Shown in pieces: positions 7,026-14,249 of a DNA stretch of 64,000 nucleotides. The notes below the pieces were generated by a model. It was not told where the DNA came from. It saw nothing but the letters and a program-made list of their open reading frames with translations, and ran no database searches. The stretch is from Alkalihalobacillus deserti. GTDB taxonomy: Bacteria > Bacillota > Bacilli > Bacillales > Bacillaceae_D. The DNA is taken from the NCBI RefSeq assembly GCF_020734105.1, contig NZ_JAJAFR010000012.1, positions 1 through 64,000 on the forward strand. The letters are read 5' to 3'. Every line of letters starts with the position of its first letter. Position 1 is the first letter of the stretch. Both the position numbers and the translations under genes were made by a program.

Positions 7026-7027
7026 GT

Positions 7028-7285
7028 TCAGTTTTCAAACGGTTTCCAGTTTGGATTACGCTCATCTTTATCACTAGGCTTGCGATTTAAAAAACGTCCT
7101 TCTAAAAAACCTTTTTGATATTGTCGTAAAGAAGGTTCGTTTGCACCGCCTTCATAATCAGGGTTATTAAATTGCACATCGTCGTCTTCCCAAAAACAGA
7201 TGTCACAAATCTCGTAAGTCCCAGGTGGTTTTGTTCCTATTGTTTTATAACCACAACATGGACAAAAATATTTGTTTTTTCTCAT
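7028..7285 (-). CDS. CPCC-family cysteine-rich protein
   Basis: An 85-residue protein with the CPCC signature KYFCPCCGYKT at residues 5-15 and a second pair in YEICDICFWEDDD, likely a zinc-binding knuckle. The conserved DVQFNNPDYEGGANEPSLRQ section and length match the CPCC (cysteine-rich CPCC) family, common among small genes next to toxin/immunity loci; its function is not established. It is a cassette gene between S10 and S11. Confidence 0.9.
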   Translation of the reverse strand: MRKNKYFCPCCGYKTIGTKPPGTYEICDICFWEDDDVQFNNPDYEGGANEPSLRQYQKGFLEGRFLNRKPSDKDERNPNWKPFEN

Positions 7286-7293
7286 ATCTTTTC

Positions 7294-7350
7294 ACCTTAC
7301 CCTGCTTTAGTGTTCAAATTTTAAACAATCGCACCCGTTAGCTTAATAAC
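7294..7350 (-). repeat. attC-like site S11 (shortened)
   Basis: CACCTTACCCTGCTTTAGTG keeps the A/B spacer, and AACAATCGCACCCGTTAGCTT keeps the hairpin 3' arm and box C. The hairpin 5' arm is lost. Confidence 0.7.
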
Positions 7351-7351
7351 G

Positions 7352-8056
7352 TTAATCAGTCTCATTTCTTAAAACATCGCCATTAACAACTGCTAATTTC
7401 AGTTTAAGGAAATCTCTTAAAAAGTTATATTCAGATAGATTTCCACATGTATCCACAAAAACTTCTTCTAATGTATCTTGATAGTTCTCGATCCCTTTTA
7501 AAGAAATTAAATTTCGTGACCTATGAATTTCAAGTTTTTTCATCCCTTTTAGTCCATTTAAGGTAGTGAAATCAGAGACATTAGACCAATTTAGATGAAC
7601 TTCGTTTGAACAGTTTGGAAATCTGTATTTCTCAAAACTCTTCTCTTTGGGTTTATGGTGCCAAAGGTAAAAATTCTCGATATGAATGCAACTATCCATG
7701 TTTTCGTCTTTAGAAATCCAGTCGGTAGATATTTCAGTTAAGTTCTCTAACATAGCAAAGTTAATACCTTTTCTTTTACCATGAACACCAAAATGTTCTA
7801 ATGATTTTAATGAATAAATTCCTTCTACATTTTTTAAATCAACGTCCCAAAACCATATTTTTTTTACATCACTTAATTCATGTAGAAAATCAAAGTTATC
7901 TTCTTTAAAACCATAACCATTGTTACCGAATACACCATCGTATTTACCACTTTTATATTCTTTAATACAACCACTTATATTATTTGAATCTATTCCTAAT
8001 TGCTTTTTTCCATCTTCAATGTTTACATAAAAGTCTCCAATTTTTCTAATAGGCAT
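7352..8056 (-). CDS. Leucine-rich-repeat-like protein (cassette gene)
   Basis: A 234-residue protein; ATG after GAGGGGGA. Repeating units with L-x-x-L spacing (VKKIWFWDVDLKNVEGIYSL, KSLEHFGVHG, EVHLNWSNVSDFTTLNGLKG, MKKLEIHRSRNLISLKGIEN, LEEVFVDTCGNLSEYNFLRD) suggest a short leucine-rich solenoid with an N-terminal non-repeat part. It has no signal peptide, so it is probably cytoplasmic. Similar small LRR-like proteins occur as immunity or hypothetical genes; no specific family is assigned. Confidence 0.65.
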   Translation of the reverse strand: MPIRKIGDFYVNIEDGKKQLGIDSNNISGCIKEYKSGKYDGVFGNNGYGFKEDNFDFLHELSDVKKIWFWDVDLKNVEGIYSLKSLEHFGVHGKRKGINFAMLENLTEISTDWISKDENMDSCIHIENFYLWHHKPKEKSFEKYRFPNCSNEVHLNWSNVSDFTTLNGLKGMKKLEIHRSRNLISLKGIENYQDTLEEVFVDTCGNLSEYNFLRDFLKLKLAVVNGDVLRNETD

Positions 8057-8108
8057 TTAATTCCCCCTCTAAAATCAGTTTTCTCTTTTTATAGTATAAC
8101 CTTTTCGG

Positions 8109-8188
8109 CTTCTTCCATTAACCTGCCATGTTAGTGGAACAGGGAAAGCGATGCCTTGTTAAAGCCTTGTACCCGTTTGTTGAAGAAG
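8109..8188 (-). repeat. attC-like site S12
   Basis: CTTCTTCCATTAACC (A), GCCATGTTAGTGGAACAGG (B), a hairpin of degraded pairing (GCGATGCCTTG...), and GTACCCGTTTGTTGAAGAAG (C). A and C end in the same TTCTT/AAGAA pair, so the outer palindrome is kept. Confidence 0.8.
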
Positions 8189-8196
8189 AATTAGAA

Positions 8197-9075
8197 TTAT
8201 TTTGTTGTTTTTGCAATCTCTAACAGATAATCAATGTCACTTCCCATGAGAGAATAACTAAATTTATCGCTCTGCCACATTACCATAGCATTATTAATAT
8301 CATCTGACGGATATTCTATATACACGGTTCGATTATCGATTGATGTTCTTTCCCAATCATTGTACTGGTAAGGCAAATTATCTTTTTCAATAAACAAAAG
8401 AAAACCCCGCTCATCTTTATCATCATAACTAAAAAATTCCTTTTCAGTCTCTTTGTAATATAATGTAATTCGTTCTATTTTTCCGCCTCTTCTTTCTATA
8501 TCCCCAAAATCCAAAGTAACATTGTCAGGCGGATTGGGTGTTTGAATTTTAAAAGGAACGTTTTCTTTAAGTACATTTAAATCGTTAAATGTTTGAATAG
8601 GTTTTTCTATTGATACAGAAAAGAACAAGTAAATGACGAGGATATTTATCAGAACAAACACAAAGTAAATAACCCTGCTAAAACCTTTAGTCATAGAAGT
8701 TGAGAAACTAAGCCAGCTATATAATAAATGCACATGAAAAAATAAAATAGCCCCATAAACACTTAGCAAATGAATATGAAGTATCTCTAAAGGAATATTT
8801 AATAAAATCATATAAAAAGAGCTACTTAAAATTCCAAGTAAAGCGAAAAGCAAAAGACTTTGAAAATAGTGAAGTTGTCTTTTGCTTTTTAACTTAGTAT
8901 ATACTAACGCTACTATTAGACCTGCGATAATAAAGGTGGGAAATACCAACTTTAAGAACGAAATAAACTCAGGGAAAAATTCAGATGAATTTAAATATGA
9001 AATTACAACACTAATACTAAAACAAAATAATAAAATTGTGGTTATTATGACATTAAACAAATTAATTAATTTCAT
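8197..9075 (-). CDS. Membrane protein with C-terminal soluble domain (cassette gene)
   Basis: A 292-residue protein, the largest of the array apart from the transposase. Five hydrophobic helices are visible (about residues 7-28, 40-61, 73-95, 100-122, 132-152). Beyond them, residues 155-292 are hydrophilic, rich in aromatic residues, and end in SYSLMGSDIDYLLEIAKTTK. The GSDI..LLEIAKT ending recalls DUF4367-type extracytoplasmic domains, but this is a weak resemblance. No family is assigned. Confidence 0.65.
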   Translation of the reverse strand: MKLINLFNVIITTILLFCFSISVVISYLNSSEFFPEFISFLKLVFPTFIIAGLIVALVYTKLKSKRQLHYFQSLLLFALLGILSSSFYMILLNIPLEILHIHLLSVYGAILFFHVHLLYSWLSFSTSMTKGFSRVIYFVFVLINILVIYLFFSVSIEKPIQTFNDLNVLKENVPFKIQTPNPPDNVTLDFGDIERRGGKIERITLYYKETEKEFFSYDDKDERGFLLFIEKDNLPYQYNDWERTSIDNRTVYIEYPSDDINNAMVMWQSDKFSYSLMGSDIDYLLEIAKTTK

Positions 9076-9141
9076 TACTTACCACACCTCTGTTCAATTT
9101 AGAAAAACTCTTATCTGTTTATCATGTATCTTATAGAAAGT

Positions 9142-9178
9142 CTTTATTCAATTAACCTGCTCCGTTAGCACAATAAGA
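9142..9178 (-). repeat. Half attC-like site S13 (boxes A and B only)
   Basis: TTTATTCAATTAACC (A), spacer CTGCTCC, and GTTAGCACAATAAG (B) form an inverted repeat. The hairpin and box C are absent and the stop of the gene at 9190 follows at once. This is the form expected after recombination between boxes B and C. Confidence 0.75.
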
Positions 9179-9189
9179 CAATAGTTTAC

Positions 9190-9408
9190 TTAAAGTTTTT
9201 TTATTTTTATAATTTCATCTTCTACTATTTGATAATCTTCGTTTTCTTCATCAGTGAGGATGTAAAAGAATACCCGACCGTTGTAGTCAAAATCCATATT
9301 CTCAAGGATTGTACCGATAAAGGTTCTATCCTCAACTTCAATATAATACCTTTCGTTTTCTTTGATTTCTATGATAGTATCTTGAACCCGTATTTTAATT
9401 TTACTCAC
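9190..9408 (-). CDS. Small acidic protein of unknown function (cassette gene)
   Basis: A 72-residue protein, MSKIKIRVQDTIIEIKENER, predicted mostly beta strand (alternating hydrophobic and charged residues, FIGTILENMDFDYNGRVFFY). No signal peptide or membrane segment. The reading frame is open and ends at a real cassette boundary, but there is only a weak ribosome binding site. No family is recognised. Confidence 0.6.
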   Translation of the reverse strand: MSKIKIRVQDTIIEIKENERYYIEVEDRTFIGTILENMDFDYNGRVFFYILTDEENEDYQIVEDEIIKIKKL

Positions 9409-9460
9409 TTAAAAATCACCACCCATACTTAAAAAATAATACCGTAATTTCGGAAAAATC

Positions 9461-9488
9461 ATTCAACTAAACTCCACCCGTTTAAGAA
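9461..9488 (-). repeat. Residual attC-like site S14
   Basis: ATTCAACTAAACTCC followed by ACCCGTTTAAGAA keeps box A and box C with nothing between. It lies just before the stop of the DUF4304 gene. The shortened form is consistent with deletion between boxes. Confidence 0.5.
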
Positions 9489-9923
9489 CTATTCAATTTT
9501 AAGGAATTGTTTTGTAGTCAGCGTAGTCTGATATAAGAGAACAGGTTCTTCTAAAATAAGATTTTTTAAAGCCTCAATGCTTGTTATTGGAGATACATAG
9601 TGCTTGATGTTTTTTACTAATTCACTAATAAATTGGTCTTTTAACACATCTTGCATATCAACAATGTCGGTGGTTTTACCGTCCAGTTCAAAATCAAATC
9701 TCAACCGTACATTTCCGTCAGTATGGTTAGGGTATTGCTTATCAATCAAGACTTTTATTATATATCCCAAATTAAAGTAAAAGCCTGAAGAATAGCTTGA
9801 TTTTTGCAACCCAAGTACAATCATTAAATCTTTACCTTCTAAATAATAACTATTTCTCCTTTTTATCAATCCGTTAGAGACAACAATTTCATCCACTATC
9901 TTTTTAAATTCCGTAGTTTCCAT
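9489..9923 (-). CDS. DUF4304-family protein
   Basis: A 144-residue protein starting METTEFKKIVDEIV, with AAAGAGGAG ten bases upstream. NSYYLEGKDLMIVLGLQKSS followed by GFYFNLGYIIKVL matches the DUF4304 pattern (a bulky hydrophobic residue, then LQKS and F.NLG). The frame stays open upstream through site S15 to 10088, but that extension only translates the repeat and is not coding. DUF4304 members often sit in variable or immunity-type loci; their function is unknown. Confidence 0.8.
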   Translation of the reverse strand: METTEFKKIVDEIVVSNGLIKRRNSYYLEGKDLMIVLGLQKSSYSSGFYFNLGYIIKVLIDKQYPNHTDGNVRLRFDFELDGKTTDIVDMQDVLKDQFISELVKNIKHYVSPITSIEALKNLILEEPVLLYQTTLTTKQFLKIE

Positions 9924-9979
9924 TAGGATTTTCTCCTCTTTGTTCTTTAACGACAAATATTCTATGCGTAATTCTCTTT

Positions 9980-10056
9980 TCCTTCTTTTACTATTCTGCT
10001 CGTTAGCACAAGAAGCGACTGCCCACCGAGTAATCGCACCCGTTAGTGCAACAAGT
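9980..10056 (-). repeat. attC-like site S15
   Basis: CCTTCTTTTACTATTC (A), CTCGTTAGCACAAGAAG (B), hairpin region GCGACTGCCC...TAATCGC, and ACCCGTTAGTGCAACAAG (C). Box B is identical to that of S16. Confidence 0.85.
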
Positions 10057-10074
10057 GTATTGAATGGGAGAACG

Positions 10075-10749
10075 TTACTCCCACTCATAATCAGTCACCA
10101 GCTCGACCTTTTCTGGCATTATTTTTTGGAGAGAGTCTATTGTTGAAAAGTGTCCATCATTTGAGAATGCGGTTATATAATCGCCATCATACCCTACCAA
10201 AAAAATAGTTGAATTTTCAGTTGAAGTTGCTATCGGGGTATTGGCTATCCATTTTAGTTTAACGAGTCTGGTTCGGTTATTTTCAGTCCTTTTTACAGGA
10301 TAAGGTGACTCACGTTCCCTTTCCTCTAGTCTGAACACATCTTGTTTTAAGGACCAAAATGATAGGTTCAACATACTCCCATTCGCGTGCAAATAAGGAT
10401 AATATTCTTTAAATTGCTTCGGGCTGCGGATAATTGCCTTTACAAAAAAGGTATCTTTACGACTCCCCTTTATATAATTGAACTCTATACTTTGCATTTT
10501 AAACATATCTTCGTACTCTGCTTGTTGAAAATCATAGACTTCCGCAAGTGAATAAATAGGGTAATAATTTGGGCTCTCCATCCAATGGCAAAAGAATTCT
10601 TCATGGGCATTTGTATATTCACCATCAATATAACAAGAAAAATCTACGATATATTGGAACTCACCGTTAATCTCAAAAGGATAAGTGACTTCTGCACTCG
10701 GTACAGTAATAATTTTTTCGGGAGGGAAGTAGTTTATTTCTACCTTCAT
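10075..10749 (-). CDS. Protein of unknown function (cassette gene)
   Basis: A 224-residue protein starting MKVEINYFPPEKIITVPS after GAGAGGCG. It is rich in aromatic and acidic residues, with no signal peptide or membrane helix. The C-terminal part TPIATSTENSTIFLVGYDGD reads like a beta-propeller-style strand pair, but I recognise no domain. It is probably soluble and cytoplasmic, and lies between S15 and S16. Confidence 0.65.
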   Translation of the reverse strand: MKVEINYFPPEKIITVPSAEVTYPFEINGEFQYIVDFSCYIDGEYTNAHEEFFCHWMESPNYYPIYSLAEVYDFQQAEYEDMFKMQSIEFNYIKGSRKDTFFVKAIIRSPKQFKEYYPYLHANGSMLNLSFWSLKQDVFRLEERERESPYPVKRTENNRTRLVKLKWIANTPIATSTENSTIFLVGYDGDYITAFSNDGHFSTIDSLQKIMPEKVELVTDYEWE

Positions 10750-10841
10750 TTTAATCGCCTCTCTTAAAAGATTCGAATGGTTATATATTTATTATATTAC
10801 CACATGAAACTGTTGTTTTCGCTGGATTATTAGGTTATCAG

Positions 10842-10912
10842 CTTGTTGAACTAATCTGCTCGTTAGCACAAGAAGCGACTGTTCTTGTTGAACAATCGCC
10901 TCCGTTAGTGAA
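10842..10912 (-). repeat. attC-like site S16
   Basis: CTTGTTGAACTAATC (A), CTCGTTAGCACAAGAAG (B), hairpin GCGACTGTTC/GAACAATCGC with loop TTGTT, then CTCCGTTAGTGAAAAA (C). Compared with S8, the inner bases of both hairpin arms have changed together (CTC/GAG to TTC/GAA). Confidence 0.9.
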
Positions 10913-10916
10913 AAAT

Positions 10917-11201
10917 TCACTCACGAAATTTCGTATCTCCCCATATTTTTTGTGCAACAGGTAAACAGTCTTCCTTAGTAAGACTCCAATCAAACGACTT
11001 TGTAAAAATTGTTGCGATACCATCTGCGAGAGATTCTACCGAATCAGCTTTATTAAGCAAGGTAACTATTTTTGCTACCTCAAACTCATATTCATCATCA
11101 GGTGCAGAAGGTAGCAAACCTATCGGGTCCCAATCATTAACTATCTTTTTAATAATATTAAACAATTTATTGTATTTTTCTTTCAGCTCTTTATTTGACA
11201 A
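10917..11201 (-). CDS. DUF1871-family protein
   Basis: A 94-residue protein. NIIKKIVNDWDPIGLLPSAP, then DDEYEFEVAKIVTLL, matches DUF1871 (YugE-type), whose core is a conserved N-x-WDP-(I/L)-G-L...P-x-D-EY. The C-terminal KSFDWSLTKEDCLPVAQKIW also fits. The family is a small helical protein of unknown role. The gene is a cassette between S16 and S17. Confidence 0.85.
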   Translation of the reverse strand: MSNKELKEKYNKLFNIIKKIVNDWDPIGLLPSAPDDEYEFEVAKIVTLLNKADSVESLADGIATIFTKSFDWSLTKEDCLPVAQKIWGDTKFRE

Positions 11202-11242
11202 TCAAAATCTCTCCTCGAAATGAAAGCTGTATATCAAGTGCA

Positions 11243-11272
11243 TTTCATTAAAGCCCCTGTTAACGCAAGAAA
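11243..11272 (-). repeat. Residual attC-like site S17
   Basis: TTTCATTAAAGCCCC followed by TGTTAACGCAAGAAA keeps remains of box A and box B/C in the right place, 3' of the gene at 11274. The hairpin is absent. Weak on its own; supported by position. Confidence 0.45.
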
Positions 11273-11273
11273 A

Positions 11274-11486
11274 TTATTCATAATACTTCCCAGCTATTAA
11301 AATTTCGGCAATGGTACTCCAGTTTGGATTACTTGGCAATGTATCCTCTATCCAACCTTTAATTGCTTCCAAGTAATCTTCAAGGGATAGGTTTTCCCAC
11401 TCCGTATTATTAGTCACCAAATCATTCTTTAACTTATCAATAAAGGAAATCAGTTCTTCTTTACTTCTGATACTTTCAATCTCCAT
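11274..11486 (-). CDS. Small acidic protein, DUF7660-like (cassette gene)
   Basis: A 70-residue protein. ELISFIDKLKNDLVTNNTEW, then ENLSLEDYLEAIKGWIED, then IAEILIAGKYYE at the C terminus resembles DUF7660-type proteins, which keep a W(E)N.tLe.yLea...W core and end in a .YE motif. This assignment is from memory of the pattern. Function unknown. Confidence 0.7.
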   Translation of the reverse strand: MEIESIRSKEELISFIDKLKNDLVTNNTEWENLSLEDYLEAIKGWIEDTLPSNPNWSTIAEILIAGKYYE

Positions 11487-11507
11487 TTAATATGACTAAC
11501 CCCATTT

Positions 11508-11540
11508 CTCTATTGAAGAAAAGCCACCCATTTGTTGAAG
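11508..11540 (-). repeat. Residual attC-like site S18
   Basis: CTCTATTGAAGAAAAGCC followed by ACCCATTTGTTGAAG retains a box A/B-like part and CACCC-box C. It is next to the stop of the ComJ-like gene. Weak on its own; supported by position. Confidence 0.45.
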
Positions 11541-11544
11541 TTCT

Positions 11545-12015
11545 TTATATTGCTGGTTCAGCGTTCAACAACAACACTGATGGTGGATTTAGTTCTTCAT
11601 CTGCTTTGATAATATTCGCCGTAGGATTATTATTTTTTATGAAAGAAAATGAATAATTACCTAATCCATTTTTTAATCGTTTTACAGTAAAGAGTAACTC
11701 ATACATTCCTTCTTCAATATCAATAGCTTTTGTTTCCATGACAGAGCCAACTTCAATTCCTTTGTTACTGATATAAAAAGGTACAGCTATTGCCCTAATA
11801 GCATCAGTATCCACTTCTTTCTTATCAGTAACTCTCACAGTAATTTTGCATTCTTCATCATCAGAAAGAGTCCCAAAAGATACAGAACCTTCTCTCCATG
11901 CAAAACCTTGTTTAACATGAGTGTCATTCCAATCATTAAATGCATTTTCTAATCCATACTGAAATACTGCTAATTGTGAATAGAAAATATCAATTTCAAA
12001 AGTCATCTCGTTCAT
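11545..12015 (-). CDS. ComJ/Nin-family protein (nuclease-inhibitor type)
   Basis: A 156-residue protein starting MNEMTFEIDIF with AAAAGGATTG upstream; 11 in-frame residues before it lack a ribosome binding site. IFYSQLAVFQ, NDWNDTHVKQGFAWREGSVSF, split around the WND core, and AVPFYISNKGIEVGSVMETK align with B. subtilis ComJ (Nin), the inhibitor of the DNA-entry nuclease NucA. No nucA is in the window. A stand-alone inhibitor suggests an immunity-type role. This is the first (most promoter-proximal) gene of the array. Confidence 0.85.
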   Translation of the reverse strand: MNEMTFEIDIFYSQLAVFQYGLENAFNDWNDTHVKQGFAWREGSVSFGTLSDDEECKITVRVTDKKEVDTDAIRAIAVPFYISNKGIEVGSVMETKAIDIEEGMYELLFTVKRLKNGLGNYSFSFIKNNNPTANIIKADEELNPPSVLLLNAEPAI

Positions 12016-12049
12016 TAAATTCAATCCTTTTAATAAATAATAAATCAAT

Positions 12050-12751
12050 TATACCGTATCTAATCAGACAACTCTTCTTGCACTAAACTCAATTGATAGC
12101 GCAACTGGTAAAGAATTTAAATCATGCATCGTAAGTATTCATGTTAAAAAAGATGATTTTATTTCTTTAAACCTAAAACGTGTGGTTCCTAAGGATTGTT
12201 TTCGTAATTTAAAAGGTATATCAGCAGGACCGCTCCACCAAATTGCACCAATCAGACCGATTTTAGAAATGAACAAAGCAGACAAACGGTTTATAGAAAC
12301 CAAGGAAATACTAGCAGGCATTAATTCGATTCCTAATTTTGCAGAAATGGATTGGGAAGATTTTGAGCACTTAATTGGAGAATTATTTGAACTGTATTTT
12401 AATGGTGTCGGAGCTGAGGTTAATGTTACTCGGAAATCAAGAGAAGGCGGAGTTGACGCAGTAGCATTTGATCCAGATCCCATTCGGGGTGGTAAATTTA
12501 TTATTCAGGCAAAAAGGTACAACCATACTGTTGATCCTGGAGCAGTTCGTGATCTTTATGGTGCAATGAATCATGAAGGTGCTTCACGTGGAATTCTTGT
12601 AACGACCTCCTATTTTGGACCTGATTCTGTGGCTTTTGCTAAGGACAAACCCATTACTTTAATTGATGGTCCTCGACTAGTCCACATGTTAAATGAACAT
12701 GGTCATAATGTTCGATGTGAAATAACTAAACGAAAAAGAAAGCCATCTTAA
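12050..12751 (+). pseudogene. 5'-truncated Mrr-type restriction endonuclease
   Basis: The frame is open from about 12050 but has no start with a ribosome binding site until the GTG at 12182. It reads coding-like sequence from the edge of the array (SIDSATGKEFKSCIVSIHV). The C-terminal Mrr_cat domain is present: MDWEDFEHLIGELFE, GVDAVAFDPDP and FIIQAKRY give the D...QxK nuclease motif, then GAMNHEGASRGILVTTS. The N-terminal part of the gene is missing, and the break coincides with the right end of the cassette array. It may still express from 12182, but the family is usually longer. Confidence 0.75.
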
Positions 12752-12763
12752 GCTTTCTTTTTT
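12737..12763 (+). terminator. Terminator of the restriction endonuclease gene
   Basis: Arms AGAAAGC and GCTTTCT, loop CATCTTAA, followed by five T. It overlaps the last codons of the gene. Confidence 0.8.
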
Positions 12764-13350
12764 ATACTTGTTATAAGCTCCATAATCTCTTTTTGATTTT
12801 TAACCTAGTAATAAAACTCTTTATAGTTAAAAAACTCAAATAACATGGATCGTACGCTCTCCTTCTGTTCGATCTTTCCAATGGTTAGCTTTTATTATTA
12901 ATAGAAGATAACGTCCCTTCCCAATTTTTATATGTTAAGAGTTCCCTGTTTTATAGCAAATAATCTGGTGTGATTTATTTATTGTAAAAATTTATTTATT
13001 GTTTTAAAAAATATTGTTTGATATGATTTGACCATGAATATTATGTTTTTTTATTGTGAACATAATATTCATGGTCACGATCAATAATTCATAGGGTCGT
13101 CCTATAATTTATGTCAAGTTCCTCATAAGTCCTTAAACCGCATACCTCAATATATGTTATGTAAACTAGAATCAAAAGTTAAAGTACCATAAGTTCCCCG
13201 CTCCAAGTTTGTTGTCCGTTGAAGTAAATCTCCCTACATTGGTCCAATAGGTTAATTAAAATGAAACAAATCTCCCTACATAAACTTATATGGGGCTAGA
13301 ACCTTAGTGTTTAAATATACAGTTGTGAAATTAAAAAAGGAATTGGGGTT
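12764..13350. other. 587-bp intergenic region with a long inverted repeat
   Basis: No gene is visible. It contains the 19-bp inverted repeat at 13029-13077 and two direct copies of AATCTCCCTACAT (in 13223-13240 and 13266-13281). Confidence 0.7.
13029..13077. repeat. Perfect 19-bp inverted repeat with 11-nt loop
   Basis: GACCATGAATATTATG at 13030-13045 pairs perfectly with CATAATATTCATGGTC at 13061-13076. Both arms extend to give 19 pairs. No T-run follows on either strand, so it is not a standard terminator. Confidence 0.9.
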
Positions 13351-13792
13351 CTACATTTCCTTTTTATCCATTTTATTAATTGCAGAGCGAAGTTCGTCAT
13401 TTGTGAGGTGTGTGTATATCATTGTAGTTTGAACCGACGAATGACCTAATTGTCTTCTTAGTTGCGGTACATTATTATTTTCTAAATGGTACCTAGTTGC
13501 AAATGAATGTCTTAATTTATGTACAGATAAAGCAGGTTTTCCAAAAGCACTAGCATATTTTTCTGCGATCTTCTCAATTGAACGTGCGGTGAGTCTTTTA
13601 GTAGTCCTTTTGGGCCCATAGAAGATGCTACAAATAAGGCTGTATTTGCTTTAGTGATATTGTATCTTTCCGCGCGAATTTTTAAATATTCTTGAATATC
13701 AAGCATTGCCTGGTCGCTGAAATAAACGAATTGTTCTTTGTTTCCTTTTCTTCAACTCTGTCATAAAAACGATCATTTTTATCTTTACTCAT
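13351..13792 (-). pseudogene. XerS-like tyrosine recombinase, truncated and frameshifted
   Basis: Starting at an ATG after AAGGAGGAGG, the product begins MSKDKNDRFYDRV. Two frameshifts then separate KGNKEQFVYFSDQAMLDIQ, SMGPKG and TKRLTARSIEKIAEKYASAF. The last frame carries LSVHKLRHSFATRYH (catalytic H-x-x-R) and QLRRQLGHSSVQTTMIYTHL (the H and nucleophile Y). The N-terminal core-binding domain and the first catalytic arginine are missing. The pattern EYLKIRAERY...ALF resembles XerS. It is the only recombinase trace near the array, but it is not an integron integrase. Confidence 0.85.
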
Positions 13793-13971
13793 CACTATCA
13801 CCTCCTCCTTATTTTAAATCTTATACTTTATTTCGTCAAAATCATATTTTACGTAGTAATTGAAAGGTATCTCCTTCTTTTTGTGAGAATTTTCACCACT
13901 ATTACAGCGCTATGCAGAAAAAATTAATTTAAATGACCTCATTAAGTACCATATTACTATTGACTTCAAAC

Positions 13972-14008
13972 GCGACTTAGCGAACGAGTACGCTAAGTCG
14001 CATTTTTT
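13972..14008. terminator. Strong hairpin, terminator-like
   Basis: Perfect 11-bp arms GCGACTTAGCG and CGCTAAGTCGC, loop AACGAGTA, then ATTTTTT on the plus strand. No plus-strand gene precedes it. It directly follows the stop of a decayed minus-strand gene and may once have served that gene. Confidence 0.6.
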
Positions 14009-14200
14009 ACTTCTCTAAAAACTTCAATGCACAATCAATAACTTCTGCTTCTACAAGAGCTTCACCTACACCAATATTTGGCCTACCTGGTGAAAAAAAC
14101 GATCATCCCCTTTTTCTAAATGTAACTTCTCTCGCTTCTGAAATGTCTTCGAGTATGCCTGCCTCGATAAGAGTAGTATGACAACCAATGCATAAGTAAA
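14007..14200 (-). pseudogene. 3' fragment of an unrecognised gene, frameshifted
   Basis: The C-terminal frame reads PGRPNIGVGEALVEAEVID, then CALKFLEK and a stop at 14007. Upstream it is broken by a frameshift after GDDRFF and again before GCHTTLIEAGILEDISEA. The composition is protein-like and consistent across frames, so I read it as a decayed gene and not as chance. The family is not recognised. Confidence 0.45.
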
Positions 14201-14249
14201 ACAATTTATGAAAAGACTAATTATCAACAACTTTAAAGGGGGTTTCATA

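Noticed and set aside
9924..10088. Upstream extension of the DUF4304 frame
   Set aside because: It only translates site S15; the ATG at 9923 has the ribosome binding site.
10838..11023. Minus-strand open frame through site S16
   Set aside because: It runs through the repeat and overlaps the DUF1871 gene in another frame.
203..12050. CRISPR array
   Set aside because: The repeats are separated by whole genes, not by short spacers, and no cas gene is present.
12062..12095. A possible nineteenth cassette site (CTTCTTGCACTAAAC)
   Set aside because: The same bases translate as part of the truncated endonuclease frame, and there is no hairpin or box C.
13223..13281. Two AATCTCCCTACAT copies as a tandem repeat element
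   Set aside because: Only 13 bases are shared and no structure or further copies were seen.
14066..14248. Sixty-codon minus-strand frame
   Set aside because: It has no ribosome binding site and crosses the frameshifted remnant; the coding-like sequence is in other frames.
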